18,035 bases of DNA from CAVPDE01 sp964580575 (GTDB taxonomy: Bacteria; Desulfobacterota; DSM-4660; Desulfatiglandales; HGW-15), in NCBI GenBank assembly GCA_964580575.1, contig CAZOLJ010000089.1, forward strand, positions 1 through 18,035. Direction: 5' to 3'. Positions 7,121-14,223 of the stretch are shown piece after piece. Within the stretch, counting starts at the first letter, position 1. Each line of letters opens with the position of its first letter. A program made the translations under genes and the position numbers. Below the pieces are notes generated by a model. The model was not told where the DNA came from, made no database searches, and saw only the letters and a list, made by a program, of their open reading frames with translations.

Positions 7121-7492
7121 ATGCCTATTTATGAATACCAGGCCAAGGATCCCGAGAAGGCATGCGTCTGCTGCTGCACGCCTTTCGAGGCGCTCCAGCG
7201 CATGGACGAGAAGCCGCTGTCCCGGTGCCCCGAGTGCGGAGGTGCAGTGATCAAGGTCATTTCCTGGTGCCATTCCGCTGTGACGGAGAGTTCGCCTGAG
7301 CATCAAAGTGTGGAGCGGAGAATCAGAGAGTATGAGTCCGCGGGCATGTGGAGCCATGCGGCCGAGCTGGCAGACAAGCATTCCGAGAAAGTGAAAGACA
7401 AGGGTCTCAAGATGAGAGCCCTCGACGATTACAAAAAGGCGGGTTACGATACGGACTCGCTCGCCAAACATGCCAACACCAATCAAGATTGA
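7121..7492 (+). CDS. FmdB-family zinc-ribbon protein
   Basis: The start MPIYEY is the hallmark of FmdB-type small zinc-ribbon proteins, and this fixes the ATG at 7121 although the open frame runs further upstream and the ribosome site is weak. The 123-aa product has one cysteine group C15-x-C17-C18-C19 and a second C36-P-E-C39-G-G, so a C4 zinc ribbon at 15-39 is likely. The CVCCC cluster has two more cysteines than usual. After residue 60 there is a charged helical extension (about 65-120) not seen in the shortest family members. FmdB proteins are named for a putative regulator of formamidase genes, but the function of most is unknown. It ends 15 nt before the NEW3-domain gene and probably heads that operon. 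Confidence 0.75.
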   Translation: MPIYEYQAKDPEKACVCCCTPFEALQRMDEKPLSRCPECGGAVIKVISWCHSAVTESSPEHQSVERRIREYESAGMWSHAAELADKHSEKVKDKGLKMRALDDYKKAGYDTDSLAKHANTNQD

Positions 7493-7507
7493 AAGGGGAT
7501 TGTTCGT

Positions 7508-8728
7508 ATGAAAGGGAAAAAGGTCGTTCCTCGCTTTGTCCTGGCGCTTTTCGTCTTCGCGGTTTCAGCCGTTTTTCTCGCCTCACCCGTTGTGTGGGGA
7601 ACGGAGAAGGAAAAGAAGGATCTACCGCAGAGGCAGATCTCTGTGGCGCCTGAGTACACTTCCATCACCGTGCCTGAGGGCGAAGAGGTGAGCATTGATC
7701 TGACTGTGGCTAACCAGGGCAAACAGGACGAGTTCATCGATCTGTCCCTAACCCAGGTTCCGAAGGGCTGGAAGGCGCGGATCAAGACCTACAGCTTCGA
7801 AGTCTCCGGGATCTTCGTCCCCAGCGACAAGTCCAAGAGCCTGACCCTGAAAGCCGAAGCCGAAGAAGGAACCGGTCCGGGCAAATACGTCTTCGGCATC
7901 AAGGGCCAGACCCAGGACGGAAAACTGGTGTCCACCAGTCACGTGACGGTCGTGTTGAGAGAGAAGGACAAGGAGAAAAAATCCAAAGGCGTCAACCTCA
8001 CCACCTCCTACCCCGTGCTTCAAGGGCCGACGGATGCCAAGTTCGAGTTTTCCGTGGAAGTGGAGAACAAGACAGACAAGGACGGCACCTTCAACCTGAG
8101 CGCCCAGGGCCCGACCAACTGGGACATCAACTTTAAGCCATCCTATGAAGACAAGCTGATATCGAGCCTGGTCCTCAAAGCGGGCGCACGGCAGACGGTG
8201 GCCGTCGCAGTGAAACCTTACCTCCTGGCCGAGGCCGGTAAATACCCTATCCACATCAAGGTGAGCGCTCCCGAGGGCACGGCGGAAGCGGAACTGACCG
8301 TGATTCTCACGGGGACCCACAAGATCGAAGCGGGAACAGCCTCAGGGCTCCTTTCGCTCACGGCCATGACCGGGAAACCCGCCAACATGTCCTTCTACGT
8401 GAAGAACACGGGTTCGGCCCCTCAGACCAACATCAAGCTGCTCTCCTTCAAGCCGGAGAACTGGAAAGTGGAATTCACACCGGACAAAATAGAGAAGCTG
8501 GCTCCCAACGAGCTCAAGCAGATCGAGATGGTGGTCACTCCTTCCGATCAGGCCCTGGTGGGCGACTACTCGGTGGCGGTCGGGGTGGAGGGCGAAAAAG
8601 TCTCCAAGAATCTGGAATTCAGGGTCACGGTCAAGGCCTCAACCGTCTGGGGCTGGGTGGGAATCGCGATCATCGTTCTGGTGGTGTTGGGCCTGGTCAT
8701 TCTCTTTGTGCGAGTGGGAAGGCGATAG
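7508..8728 (+). CDS. Membrane-anchored NEW3-domain protein of an ABC export system
   Basis: The 406-aa product has an N-terminal signal segment (basic MKGKK, hydrophobic 9-29). Three consecutive beta-sandwich repeats of the NEW3 (alpha-galactosidase-associated, COG1470-like) type follow at about 44-150, 160-268 and 278-376. Each has the VPEGEEVSIDLTVANQG / PENWKVEF kind of pattern. A C-terminal membrane helix (379-401) ends in RVGRR, so the repeats face the periplasm and the tail is cytoplasmic. GAAAGGGGA precedes the ATG. It is followed after 2 nt by an ABC ATPase and then a permease. This three-gene order is a known but poorly characterised cassette in bacteria and archaea. The NEW3 protein may bind substrate or a surface component. 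The substrate is unknown. Confidence 0.8.
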   Translation: MKGKKVVPRFVLALFVFAVSAVFLASPVVWGTEKEKKDLPQRQISVAPEYTSITVPEGEEVSIDLTVANQGKQDEFIDLSLTQVPKGWKARIKTYSFEVSGIFVPSDKSKSLTLKAEAEEGTGPGKYVFGIKGQTQDGKLVSTSHVTVVLREKDKEKKSKGVNLTTSYPVLQGPTDAKFEFSVEVENKTDKDGTFNLSAQGPTNWDINFKPSYEDKLISSLVLKAGARQTVAVAVKPYLLAEAGKYPIHIKVSAPEGTAEAELTVILTGTHKIEAGTASGLLSLTAMTGKPANMSFYVKNTGSAPQTNIKLLSFKPENWKVEFTPDKIEKLAPNELKQIEMVVTPSDQALVGDYSVAVGVEGEKVSKNLEFRVTVKASTVWGWVGIAIIVLVVLGLVILFVRVGRR

Positions 8729-8730
8729 AC

Positions 8731-9483
8731 ATGGACACACAAGCGGTTATTCAGACAACAGGGCTGACGAAACGCTATGATCAACAGACAGCCGTGGACC
8801 ACCTCAGTTTTCAAGTCGTGGAAGGAGAGATTTTCGGTTTTCTCGGTCCCAACGGTGCAGGCAAGACCACCACGCTTCTCATGCTGCTCGGGCTGAGCCG
8901 GCCCACTGAAGGCGGAGCCGTGATTTGCGGATTGGACCCGGAAAGAAAAGCCATGGAAGTCAAACGTATCGTTGGGTATTTGCCGGAGAACGTGGGGTTC
9001 TACGGGGACATGGATGCGGTGCAGAGCCTGCGCTACATCGCGGAGCTCAACCGGATCCTCGGAAGTGAAGCGGAGGACCGCATCCACGAGGTCCTGAAGC
9101 TGGTCGGGCTCTCGGAGAACGGCGTCAAGAAGGTGAGCGCCTTTTCCCGCGGAATGAAGCAGCGCCTCGGCATAGCGGAAGTGCTTCTCAAGGAACCCAA
9201 GGTGATGTTCCTTGACGAGCCCACACTGGGCCTTGACCCGGACGGCGCCGTTCGGCTCATCGAGCTCATTCAATCCTTGAACCAGGAGAAAAGGATCACT
9301 GTGCTTCTCTCTTCCCATCACCTGCAGCAGGTTCAGAAGATCTCCCACCGGGTGGGGATCATGATCAAGGGCAGGATGGTGGCCGAAGGATCCGTCGAGG
9401 CCCTGGCCAGGGAGAAGTTCGGCGTGGGAGAGGAAAAGTTCACTCTCGAGGAAATCTACATGAAGTATTTCCAGGAGGTTTGA
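8731..9483 (+). CDS. ABC transporter ATP-binding protein (ABC-2 exporter type)
   Basis: The 250-aa nucleotide-binding subunit shows Walker A GPNGAGKTT (39-47), a YLPEN segment (83-87) where many ABC proteins have a Q-loop glutamine, and an ABC signature read as FSRGMKQRL (138-146). It also shows Walker B VMFLDEPTLGLDP (158-170) and an H-loop histidine at about 196 in LLSSHHL. This pattern is typical of the COG1131 group that powers ABC-2 permeases. The start is 2 nt after the NEW3 gene, with GGAAGG upstream, and the permease begins 3 nt after its stop, so the three proteins are probably made as one complex in the inner membrane. Confidence 0.92.
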   Translation: MDTQAVIQTTGLTKRYDQQTAVDHLSFQVVEGEIFGFLGPNGAGKTTTLLMLLGLSRPTEGGAVICGLDPERKAMEVKRIVGYLPENVGFYGDMDAVQSLRYIAELNRILGSEAEDRIHEVLKLVGLSENGVKKVSAFSRGMKQRLGIAEVLLKEPKVMFLDEPTLGLDPDGAVRLIELIQSLNQEKRITVLLSSHHLQQVQKISHRVGIMIKGRMVAEGSVEALAREKFGVGEEKFTLEEIYMKYFQEV

Positions 9484-9486
9484 TTC

Positions 9487-10446
9487 ATGAGCGGGCTCGG
9501 TGCGGTCTATCGAAAAGAGCTTTCCGACAACTTCAGCAGTTTCCGGTTCGTCATCCTTTTTGCCCTCATTGCCATGGTCAGCTTCATCATCAGCTACATG
9601 GCGGGCGTGAGCCTCAAGGAAAATCTGGAGGGAGTGGCCAAGCCCAAGTTCGTCTTTCTCATGCTCTTCAGCACCAAGGGCGCTCTCTTTTCCCTCGTCG
9701 AGTTCGTCGCTGTCTTCGGGCCTCTCATCGGCCTCGTCCTCGGATTCGACGCCATCAACGGCGAAAGGGCCCACGGCACTCTGGTGAAGCTCGTGTCCCA
9801 ACCCATTTACCGCGATGCCGTAATCAACGGCAAATTCCTCGCAGGCGCCACCACCATCGCCGTTCTTGTCATCTCCGTGGTGCTGGTGATTTCGGGTTTC
9901 GGTCTCACCCTGGTGGGCGTGGTGCCCGGCGTGGAAGAAGTCCTGCGCCTGGCGATCTACGTGGGCATCAGCATCTTTTACATTTCTTTCTGGCTTGGAC
10001 TGTCCATTCTCTTTTCCATTGCCTTCAGGAGCGTGGCCACATCCTTTCTGGCCTCCGTAGCCTTGTGGATCTTTCTTTCCTTTTTCGTCTCTCTCGGCGC
10101 GAGCGTCCTGGCCAACTCCATCGCTCCTGTGGAGAAAAGAGAAGGAGCGGATCCGGAGACCGTGGTGGCCAATGCACAGATCAAAGAGGGCACGTCCCTT
10201 ATTTCACCCATGTTCCTTTACTCCAGCGCCACGGCAACGATCGTCGACCCTATGAGGAAAACCACCCGGTCCCTGGTCCTGATGGGTCCCATGGAGCAGA
10301 TTTCCTCATCCCGCTTCCAGAACCCTCTGTCTCTCGGGCAGAGTCTGGTCGTGGTCTATCCTCACCTGGTGGCGCTGATCGCACTCAGCTTGATCTGCTT
10401 TGCCGCGTCCTACTGGATCTTCATGATGCAGGAGATTAGAACGTAA
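9487..10446 (+). CDS. ABC-2 type transporter permease
   Basis: The 319-aa integral membrane protein has about six hydrophobic segments (near 20-40, 65-87, 118-142, 155-180, 183-205 and 287-312). A long hydrophilic loop (about 206-285) lies between the fifth and sixth, probably periplasmic. The segment GFDAINGERAHGTLVKLVSQP (86-106 region) matches the cytoplasmic coupling motif of the COG1277/ABC-2 family. CAGGAGGT lies 8 nt before the ATG. It completes the NEW3-ATPase-permease cassette. The family exports various compounds (antibiotics, lipids, copper-site precursors), but nothing here indicates the substrate. Confidence 0.88.
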   Translation: MSGLGAVYRKELSDNFSSFRFVILFALIAMVSFIISYMAGVSLKENLEGVAKPKFVFLMLFSTKGALFSLVEFVAVFGPLIGLVLGFDAINGERAHGTLVKLVSQPIYRDAVINGKFLAGATTIAVLVISVVLVISGFGLTLVGVVPGVEEVLRLAIYVGISIFYISFWLGLSILFSIAFRSVATSFLASVALWIFLSFFVSLGASVLANSIAPVEKREGADPETVVANAQIKEGTSLISPMFLYSSATATIVDPMRKTTRSLVLMGPMEQISSSRFQNPLSLGQSLVVVYPHLVALIALSLICFAASYWIFMMQEIRT

Positions 10447-10456
10447 CCAAACACAC

Positions 10457-10496
10457 GGAGTAATGGAGAAATGGAGTGTTGGAGTGATGGAGAGGG
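10457..10496. repeat. 8-bp-period tandem array after the permease gene
   Basis: Five phased octamers share a GGAG core: GGAGTAAT, GGAGAAAT, GGAGTGTT, GGAGTGAT, GGAGAGGG. The array starts 10 nt after the permease stop. A short open frame can be drawn through it but is repeat-derived. No inverted partner was seen in this gap, unlike the other short-period arrays in the window. Confidence 0.65.
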
Positions 10497-10574
10497 CAGT
10501 GAACACAACGAATTTCGGTCGTCACCCCATTGAAAAACGAGGTTCAGGTTTTTTGTGCCGCTGCGAAAAGACTG

Positions 10575-10596
10575 GATTCCGGCGTTCGCCGGAATC
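10575..10596. repeat. REP-like perfect palindrome in the gap before the DUF6178-like gene
   Basis: GATTCCGGCG (10575-10584) and CGCCGGAATC (10587-10596) form a perfect 10-bp stem around TT (9 bp with a GTTC tetraloop). The flanking text CTGGATTCC...GGAATCA and the upstream GTCGTCACCCC (about 10518-10528) resemble a family of repeats common in proteobacterial gaps. Convergent genes flank this 260-nt gap, so it may also slow transcription from both sides. Nothing else was seen from 10600 to 10706. Confidence 0.6.
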
Positions 10597-10706
10597 ATAA
10601 AAGGGCTTCTACCGGCTTCCTACGATTCCATATTGAGTATTCTGCGGTTCACCCGGCGGGTTCGCTTCTGATCGTCTGCCCACGGTGAAGGCAAGAGCTG
10701 GTGATT

Positions 10707-12419
10707 TCACTTGGGTCCGGGAGGGGGTGAGGAGAGGATAAACCGAAGGAATCTGCCGTCCAGGTCCGCCGTCCCTACCAGCGCGTACTCTTCCGTGAAC
10801 TTGTCCCAGAGGATTCCAAGGGTGTCCTCCAGGAGCGCTTGGTCGGTGCTCTCGGAATCCGGAGCGTAGGCTATGAAGTCTTTCACGAAAACCCCTTTAA
10901 AGCCCGGCATCCCAAAGGGCGGTTTCTGAGCGTCGGAGCGAAGAAACCTGAAAAGGTCTCTCACCTGATCGAGGGAAAGAGGGGAAAAGCCCGGCGGGAA
11001 TCCCAATTGCTTCCTGGCCCAGAAACTGAAAAGCAGGCTGTGAAAGGTGAAGAGGGGGTCCTTCGACCACTTTTCATCAAGAGGATGGCGGTCCACCAGT
11101 GCCTCCAAGAGCCGGTCAAGGGCCATAAGGCGCCGCATGGTCCTCCGGCATGCATCGAGTTCCTCAAGGCTCTCAAAAACCCGGTAAGGCTCTTCCTTGA
11201 GCGATCCGTCAAACAGAAGAGGTCGCTTCTGCACGACTCCCACCAGGGTGGCGCCCCACTCCTCTTCCCAGAAGGCGGGCCTGAAGCCCCGGCGGGTGAA
11301 CCAGGCCGTCTTGAGCCACTGCTCCGTGTCCCACCTCACCTGGAGGGCCATGCTGAAGCCCGAGCGGAAAAGGTCGAGCAGGGTGTTTTCCCGCAGAACC
11401 TGCTCGCACAATGCGAGATCCCTCCCGCACCACCGCTCAAGCCCCACGTTCACATAGCCTGCCGCTTTTCGGACCGCGTCTTCAAGGGCCTCGGCCGTGT
11501 TCTCGGAAACCCCTTCTGCAGAAAAAACCTGGCTGCACAGGCCTCCGAATTCCAGGGGGATTCGGTCCAGCAGCAGGGGATCCGCGCTTCTCCTCATCGC
11601 TTCCACCATGAGATGGTTGTCCGAAACGTTAAGGATCGGCATCAGGGGCGCCTCGGCATGCTCTTCTCCGGGAAATCCTGAATCACCGACCGCCGCAGGA
11701 GTTCTTTCTTTGACAAGATCCTTTTTCAGAACCGTATACACGGAGACGGCTTCTTCATAAGGGAGAAAGCCGTCTTCTGAAAGGCGGACGTTTCGGCGCC
11801 TGTACATCTCCTCCTCCACCTCAGCGGGCGCTACTCCGGAGAGGCCCATGAGGATCGCCTGATAGCGCATGTAGTCCTTGCTCGCAAGGTGCTGAAGGAG
11901 GTTGCGAACAACCTCTTCGCGCTCCGGATCAAAAACCCTCAGGTAATAAATGCCGTCCAGCGTGATGAAGCCCTCTTCCACCTCGTGCATTTCGTCTTTG
12001 CTCTTGAATTCCACCTGCAGCATTTTGGAAAGGAAAAAGTAGTTGAAGTATTCTCCCTCGCTCAAGAGCCACCGGACCAGCCGATCAGGATCCGCCTGGA
12101 GCAACCTTCCTATCCAGTCGCTCGCCTGACCGAGATCCAGCCGGTCTTTTATCCACAGATCGAGATCGAGAAGAAATCCCCACTGCTCTAAAGACGCCAT
12201 TTGGAGGATGGGGAGAGCGTCCTCCTCCCCGACCTTCTTGACCACCCAGTAGAAGTCCACATGGGCCATGTTCCGAACGAACTCTTCCGGCTTGTCCAGG
12301 GCCAGGATGCGGCTGAGCGCCACACTGCCCGACAGGGAAATAATCTCCCTGACCGCCTGCGGCGCTCTCGGCACCAACCCTTCTTCGTTCACGGCATTCT
12401 TTTTCTTCTTTTCAGCCAA
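10707..12419 (-). CDS. Large soluble protein of unknown function, DUF6178-like
   Basis: The product, 570 aa from the proposed TTG start, has no signal peptide or membrane helix and is rich in Leu, Glu and aromatic residues. The segment DALPILQMASLEQWGFLLDLDLW, read across two stretches near the N-terminus, and many conserved-looking Trp positions resemble the DUF6178 family known mainly from Desulfobacterota. No catalytic motif is apparent. Start choice: the open frame runs back to 12773 but would overlap the exbB-like gene. An ATG at 12462-12464 lacks a ribosome site and lies at the predicted promoter. TTG at 12417-12419 has GAGG six bases upstream and is preferred. It is divergent from the exbB operon. 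The function is unknown, and the DUF assignment is from memory of the family. Confidence 0.75.
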   Translation of the reverse strand: MAEKKKKNAVNEEGLVPRAPQAVREIISLSGSVALSRILALDKPEEFVRNMAHVDFYWVVKKVGEEDALPILQMASLEQWGFLLDLDLWIKDRLDLGQASDWIGRLLQADPDRLVRWLLSEGEYFNYFFLSKMLQVEFKSKDEMHEVEEGFITLDGIYYLRVFDPEREEVVRNLLQHLASKDYMRYQAILMGLSGVAPAEVEEEMYRRRNVRLSEDGFLPYEEAVSVYTVLKKDLVKERTPAAVGDSGFPGEEHAEAPLMPILNVSDNHLMVEAMRRSADPLLLDRIPLEFGGLCSQVFSAEGVSENTAEALEDAVRKAAGYVNVGLERWCGRDLALCEQVLRENTLLDLFRSGFSMALQVRWDTEQWLKTAWFTRRGFRPAFWEEEWGATLVGVVQKRPLLFDGSLKEEPYRVFESLEELDACRRTMRRLMALDRLLEALVDRHPLDEKWSKDPLFTFHSLLFSFWARKQLGFPPGFSPLSLDQVRDLFRFLRSDAQKPPFGMPGFKGVFVKDFIAYAPDSESTDQALLEDTLGILWDKFTEEYALVGTADLDGRFLRFILSSPPPGPK

Positions 12420-12479
12420 CCCTGACCTCGTCCCGCGTGACCGTTTTCCAAGCTCACAATGCATCAAGTGCTTGCGAGG

Positions 12480-12537
12480 TGTCAAGGACAAGATAGGAGG
12501 GAATGCTCCTTGACTTTCCGGTTTTTTTATAGATGAT
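12480..12537. promoter_or_regulatory. Divergent promoters sharing an 8-bp dyad (DUF6178-like / exbB-like)
   Basis: On the plus strand TTGACT (12510-12515), a 16-nt spacer and GATGAT (12532-12537) form a promoter for the exbB-like operon. On the minus strand a perfect TTGACA (12480-12485) faces the other way, although its -10 is weak. The two -35 boxes lie within a perfect inverted repeat GTCAAGGA (12481-12488) and TCCTTGAC (12507-12514). The geometry would let one regulator control both directions. It may instead simply reflect two similar back-to-back -35 boxes. Confidence 0.45.
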
Positions 12538-12578
12538 GGGGGCCAGCATTTGAAGACTATCTTGCTGGAGAGCGGCGT

Positions 12579-13196
12579 GTGATTGATTTCATCGTCAAAG
12601 GGGGTATGTTCATGTACCCCATCATCCTCTGCTCCATCATCGGCCTGGCCGTCTTTCTGGAGAGGCTGTGGGTGCTGAGACGCAGGACCATCATTCCCTC
12701 GGAGTTCATCCGCAACATCGAGGATCTCTTGAGAAAACAAAAGATCGCGGAAGCCATTTTCCTCTCCGAGCAAAACGGCTCATCCATTGCCCGCGTCTTC
12801 GCTGCAGGACTCAAGAACGCCAGCAGGGGCATGTGGCTGGTGAAGGAATCCATTGAAGACGTAGGGGGCAGAGAGGCGATCGTGCTCGAGAAACGCCTGA
12901 CCACCCTGTCCACGATCGCCAATGTCTCCACTCTCCTGGGTCTCCTGGGGACGATCTCCGGCATGATCAAGATTTTCAACGTCCTTTCCGTGGTGGGGCC
13001 GGGGAATCCCGGGACTCTAGCCGGAGGAATTGCGGAAGCGCTCATCACCACCTTCGCAGGGCTCTGTGTGGCCATCCCCGCCACCGTGTGTCACCGCATG
13101 ATTCAAAACAGGGCGGAATCCCTGATTTTCGAGATGGAGGAGATCTGTTTCAAGATCATCGACATCATGCAGAACACGAGCACCGCTCAGAGCTGA
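12579..13196 (+). CDS. MotA/TolQ/ExbB-type proton channel protein
   Basis: The 205-aa inner-membrane protein has three hydrophobic helices (about 10-31, 110-135, 152-175). The large cytoplasmic region between helices 1 and 2 is typical of ExbB/TolQ. Helix 2 holds LLGLLGTISGMI, and helix 3 holds the polar-in-membrane segment ALITTFAGLCVAIPA, matching the family proton path. The GTG start is supported by GGAG eight bases upstream. Such proteins form a pentamer around a dimer of ExbD/TolR, encoded 54 nt downstream, and use proton motive force to drive a partner (TonB, TolA or other). No TonB, TolA or Pal gene lies in the window, so the energised partner is unknown. Confidence 0.88.
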   Translation: MIDFIVKGGMFMYPIILCSIIGLAVFLERLWVLRRRTIIPSEFIRNIEDLLRKQKIAEAIFLSEQNGSSIARVFAAGLKNASRGMWLVKESIEDVGGREAIVLEKRLTTLSTIANVSTLLGLLGTISGMIKIFNVLSVVGPGNPGTLAGGIAEALITTFAGLCVAIPATVCHRMIQNRAESLIFEMEEICFKIIDIMQNTSTAQS

Positions 13197-13250
13197 CAGC
13201 AAAAGGCACCCGGAGCGGATGCGGCCAGCTCGCCGGGCAGGACTTCCAGA

Positions 13251-13667
13251 ATGCATTTCTCAAGAAAGAAAACGGAAGAAGAAACGATTTTGCTGACGCC
13301 CTTTGTGGACATTGTCCTCAATTTGCTGATCTTCTTTGCCGTGACTTCCCAGTTCGACATCGCATCCGGAGTCCGCATCAAGCTTCCTCAGATGTCCGAA
13401 GTCATTGCCGGCCAGGAGGAAAACAAAGTCATGGTGGTCATCGACAGTTCGGGCCGGGCCTACTTCGAGGGAAAGCAGATCGACATAAAGCACCTGGAGC
13501 AAAGACTCAAATCCCTGGTGCACGAAAAGGGCAATCTTCAACTCGTTCTGCAGGCGGACAAGGACGTCAAACATGGCACGGTCGTGGAAGCCATGGATGT
13601 GGCCAAATCGGTCGGGGTGCAATCCATCGTCATCGCGGCGCAATGGAAAACCCAGAAATCTCCCTGA
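13251..13667 (+). CDS. ExbD/TolR-type biopolymer transport protein
   Basis: The 138-aa product has a short cytoplasmic N-terminus, one membrane helix (about 13-34) with the key proton-carrying aspartate Asp20 in LTPFVDIVLNLLIFF, and a periplasmic domain (about 40-135). The KVMVVIDSSGRAYFEGK and LVLQADKDVKHGTVVEAMD segments fit the ExbD/TolR fold. CAGGAC precedes the ATG. It partners with the ExbB/TolQ-like protein just upstream. The FtsB/DivIC-like gene begins 22 nt after its stop. Confidence 0.9.
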   Translation: MHFSRKKTEEETILLTPFVDIVLNLLIFFAVTSQFDIASGVRIKLPQMSEVIAGQEENKVMVVIDSSGRAYFEGKQIDIKHLEQRLKSLVHEKGNLQLVLQADKDVKHGTVVEAMDVAKSVGVQSIVIAAQWKTQKSP

Positions 13668-13689
13668 CCGGCACGCTGGGGAACCGCTA

Positions 13690-14001
13690 GTGAACGGCAA
13701 GAACATCCTGAAATTCTCTCTGCTCGCTCTCCTGTTTCTTGGTCTTGTTGTGGCCTGGCTCGGTTTTGGAGAAAGAGGCTTCATTCACCTCTACCGCATG
13801 GACCGGGAGCGGCAGACTTATCTGGAAAAGATCAACAAACTGGAGCGGCAAAACCGGGAACTCCTCGACGAGATTCAGCGCCTGCGCTCCGACCGGGAAT
13901 ACGTCGAAAACCTCGGAAGAAGAGAGATGGGACTCGTCAGGGAGGACGAGATCATGTACCGGTTTGGAACGAAGAAAGAAAACGGGAAACCAAAACCATA
14001 A
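13690..14001 (+). CDS. Septum formation initiator family protein (FtsB/DivIC-like)
   Basis: The 103-aa bitopic protein has a membrane helix at about 6-26, a coiled coil (about 36-68, with REL, LERQNRELLDEIQRL-type heptads) and the closing segment VENLGRREMGLVREDEIMYRF typical of FtsB/DivIC. These proteins form the FtsQLB-type complex that licenses septal cell-wall synthesis. The GTG at 13690 is chosen because GGGGAA lies 6 nt upstream and the membrane helix follows directly. The longer open frame from 13573 runs inside exbD and is not credible. It probably belongs to the exbB-exbD operon. Confidence 0.82.
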   Translation: MNGKNILKFSLLALLFLGLVVAWLGFGERGFIHLYRMDRERQTYLEKINKLERQNRELLDEIQRLRSDREYVENLGRREMGLVREDEIMYRFGTKKENGKPKP

Positions 14002-14008
14002 GGAAGTA

Positions 14009-14151
14009 CGAATATCGAAATCCGAAGCACGAAACAAATTCAAGATAAGAATGCTCCAAAGTTCAAAAGAGAACAGCGACGGGCATCAAGTGCTTGGCCA
14101 TTTGAATTTGGTGCGTTGGTTTTTGTTTCGGATTTCGTGCTTCGAATTTCG
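14009..14151. repeat. 7-bp-period inverted repeat array between the FtsB-like and TPR genes
   Basis: The left block 14009-14036 is CGAATAT, CGAAATC, CGAAGCA, CGAAACA. The right block 14124-14151 is TGTTTCG, GATTTCG, TGCTTCG, AATTTCG, the same CGAANNN heptamer in inverse orientation. The arms pair over most of their length around a loop of about 87 nt. The array starts 8 nt past the FtsB-like stop codon and is AT-richer than its surroundings. Comparable CGAAATCCGAA-type gap repeats are seen in other Desulfobacterota, but this is from memory. The remaining 14152-14223 only holds the TPR gene leader. Confidence 0.75.
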
Positions 14152-14223
14152 AATTTTTGACTTCTCTGCAGATCGCAGAGCAACCTCGATCTAAGGCTCT
14201 AACCACAGGAGGACGGGGAGATC

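Noticed and set aside
8566..9801. 411-codon minus-strand frame opposite the ABC ATPase and permease
   Set aside because: Antisense to two motif-complete genes. The His/Glu/Asp-rich sequence is a codon-shadow artefact.
9480..10439. 319-codon plus-strand frame overlapping the ABC permease in another phase
   Set aside because: Arg/His/Gln-rich with no membrane segments, while the other phase gives a clear ABC-2 permease with a good ribosome site.
10465..10602. About 45-codon plus-strand frame beginning in the GGAG repeat
   Set aside because: Its N-terminal part is made of repeat units and its C-terminal part crosses the palindrome. No supporting signal.
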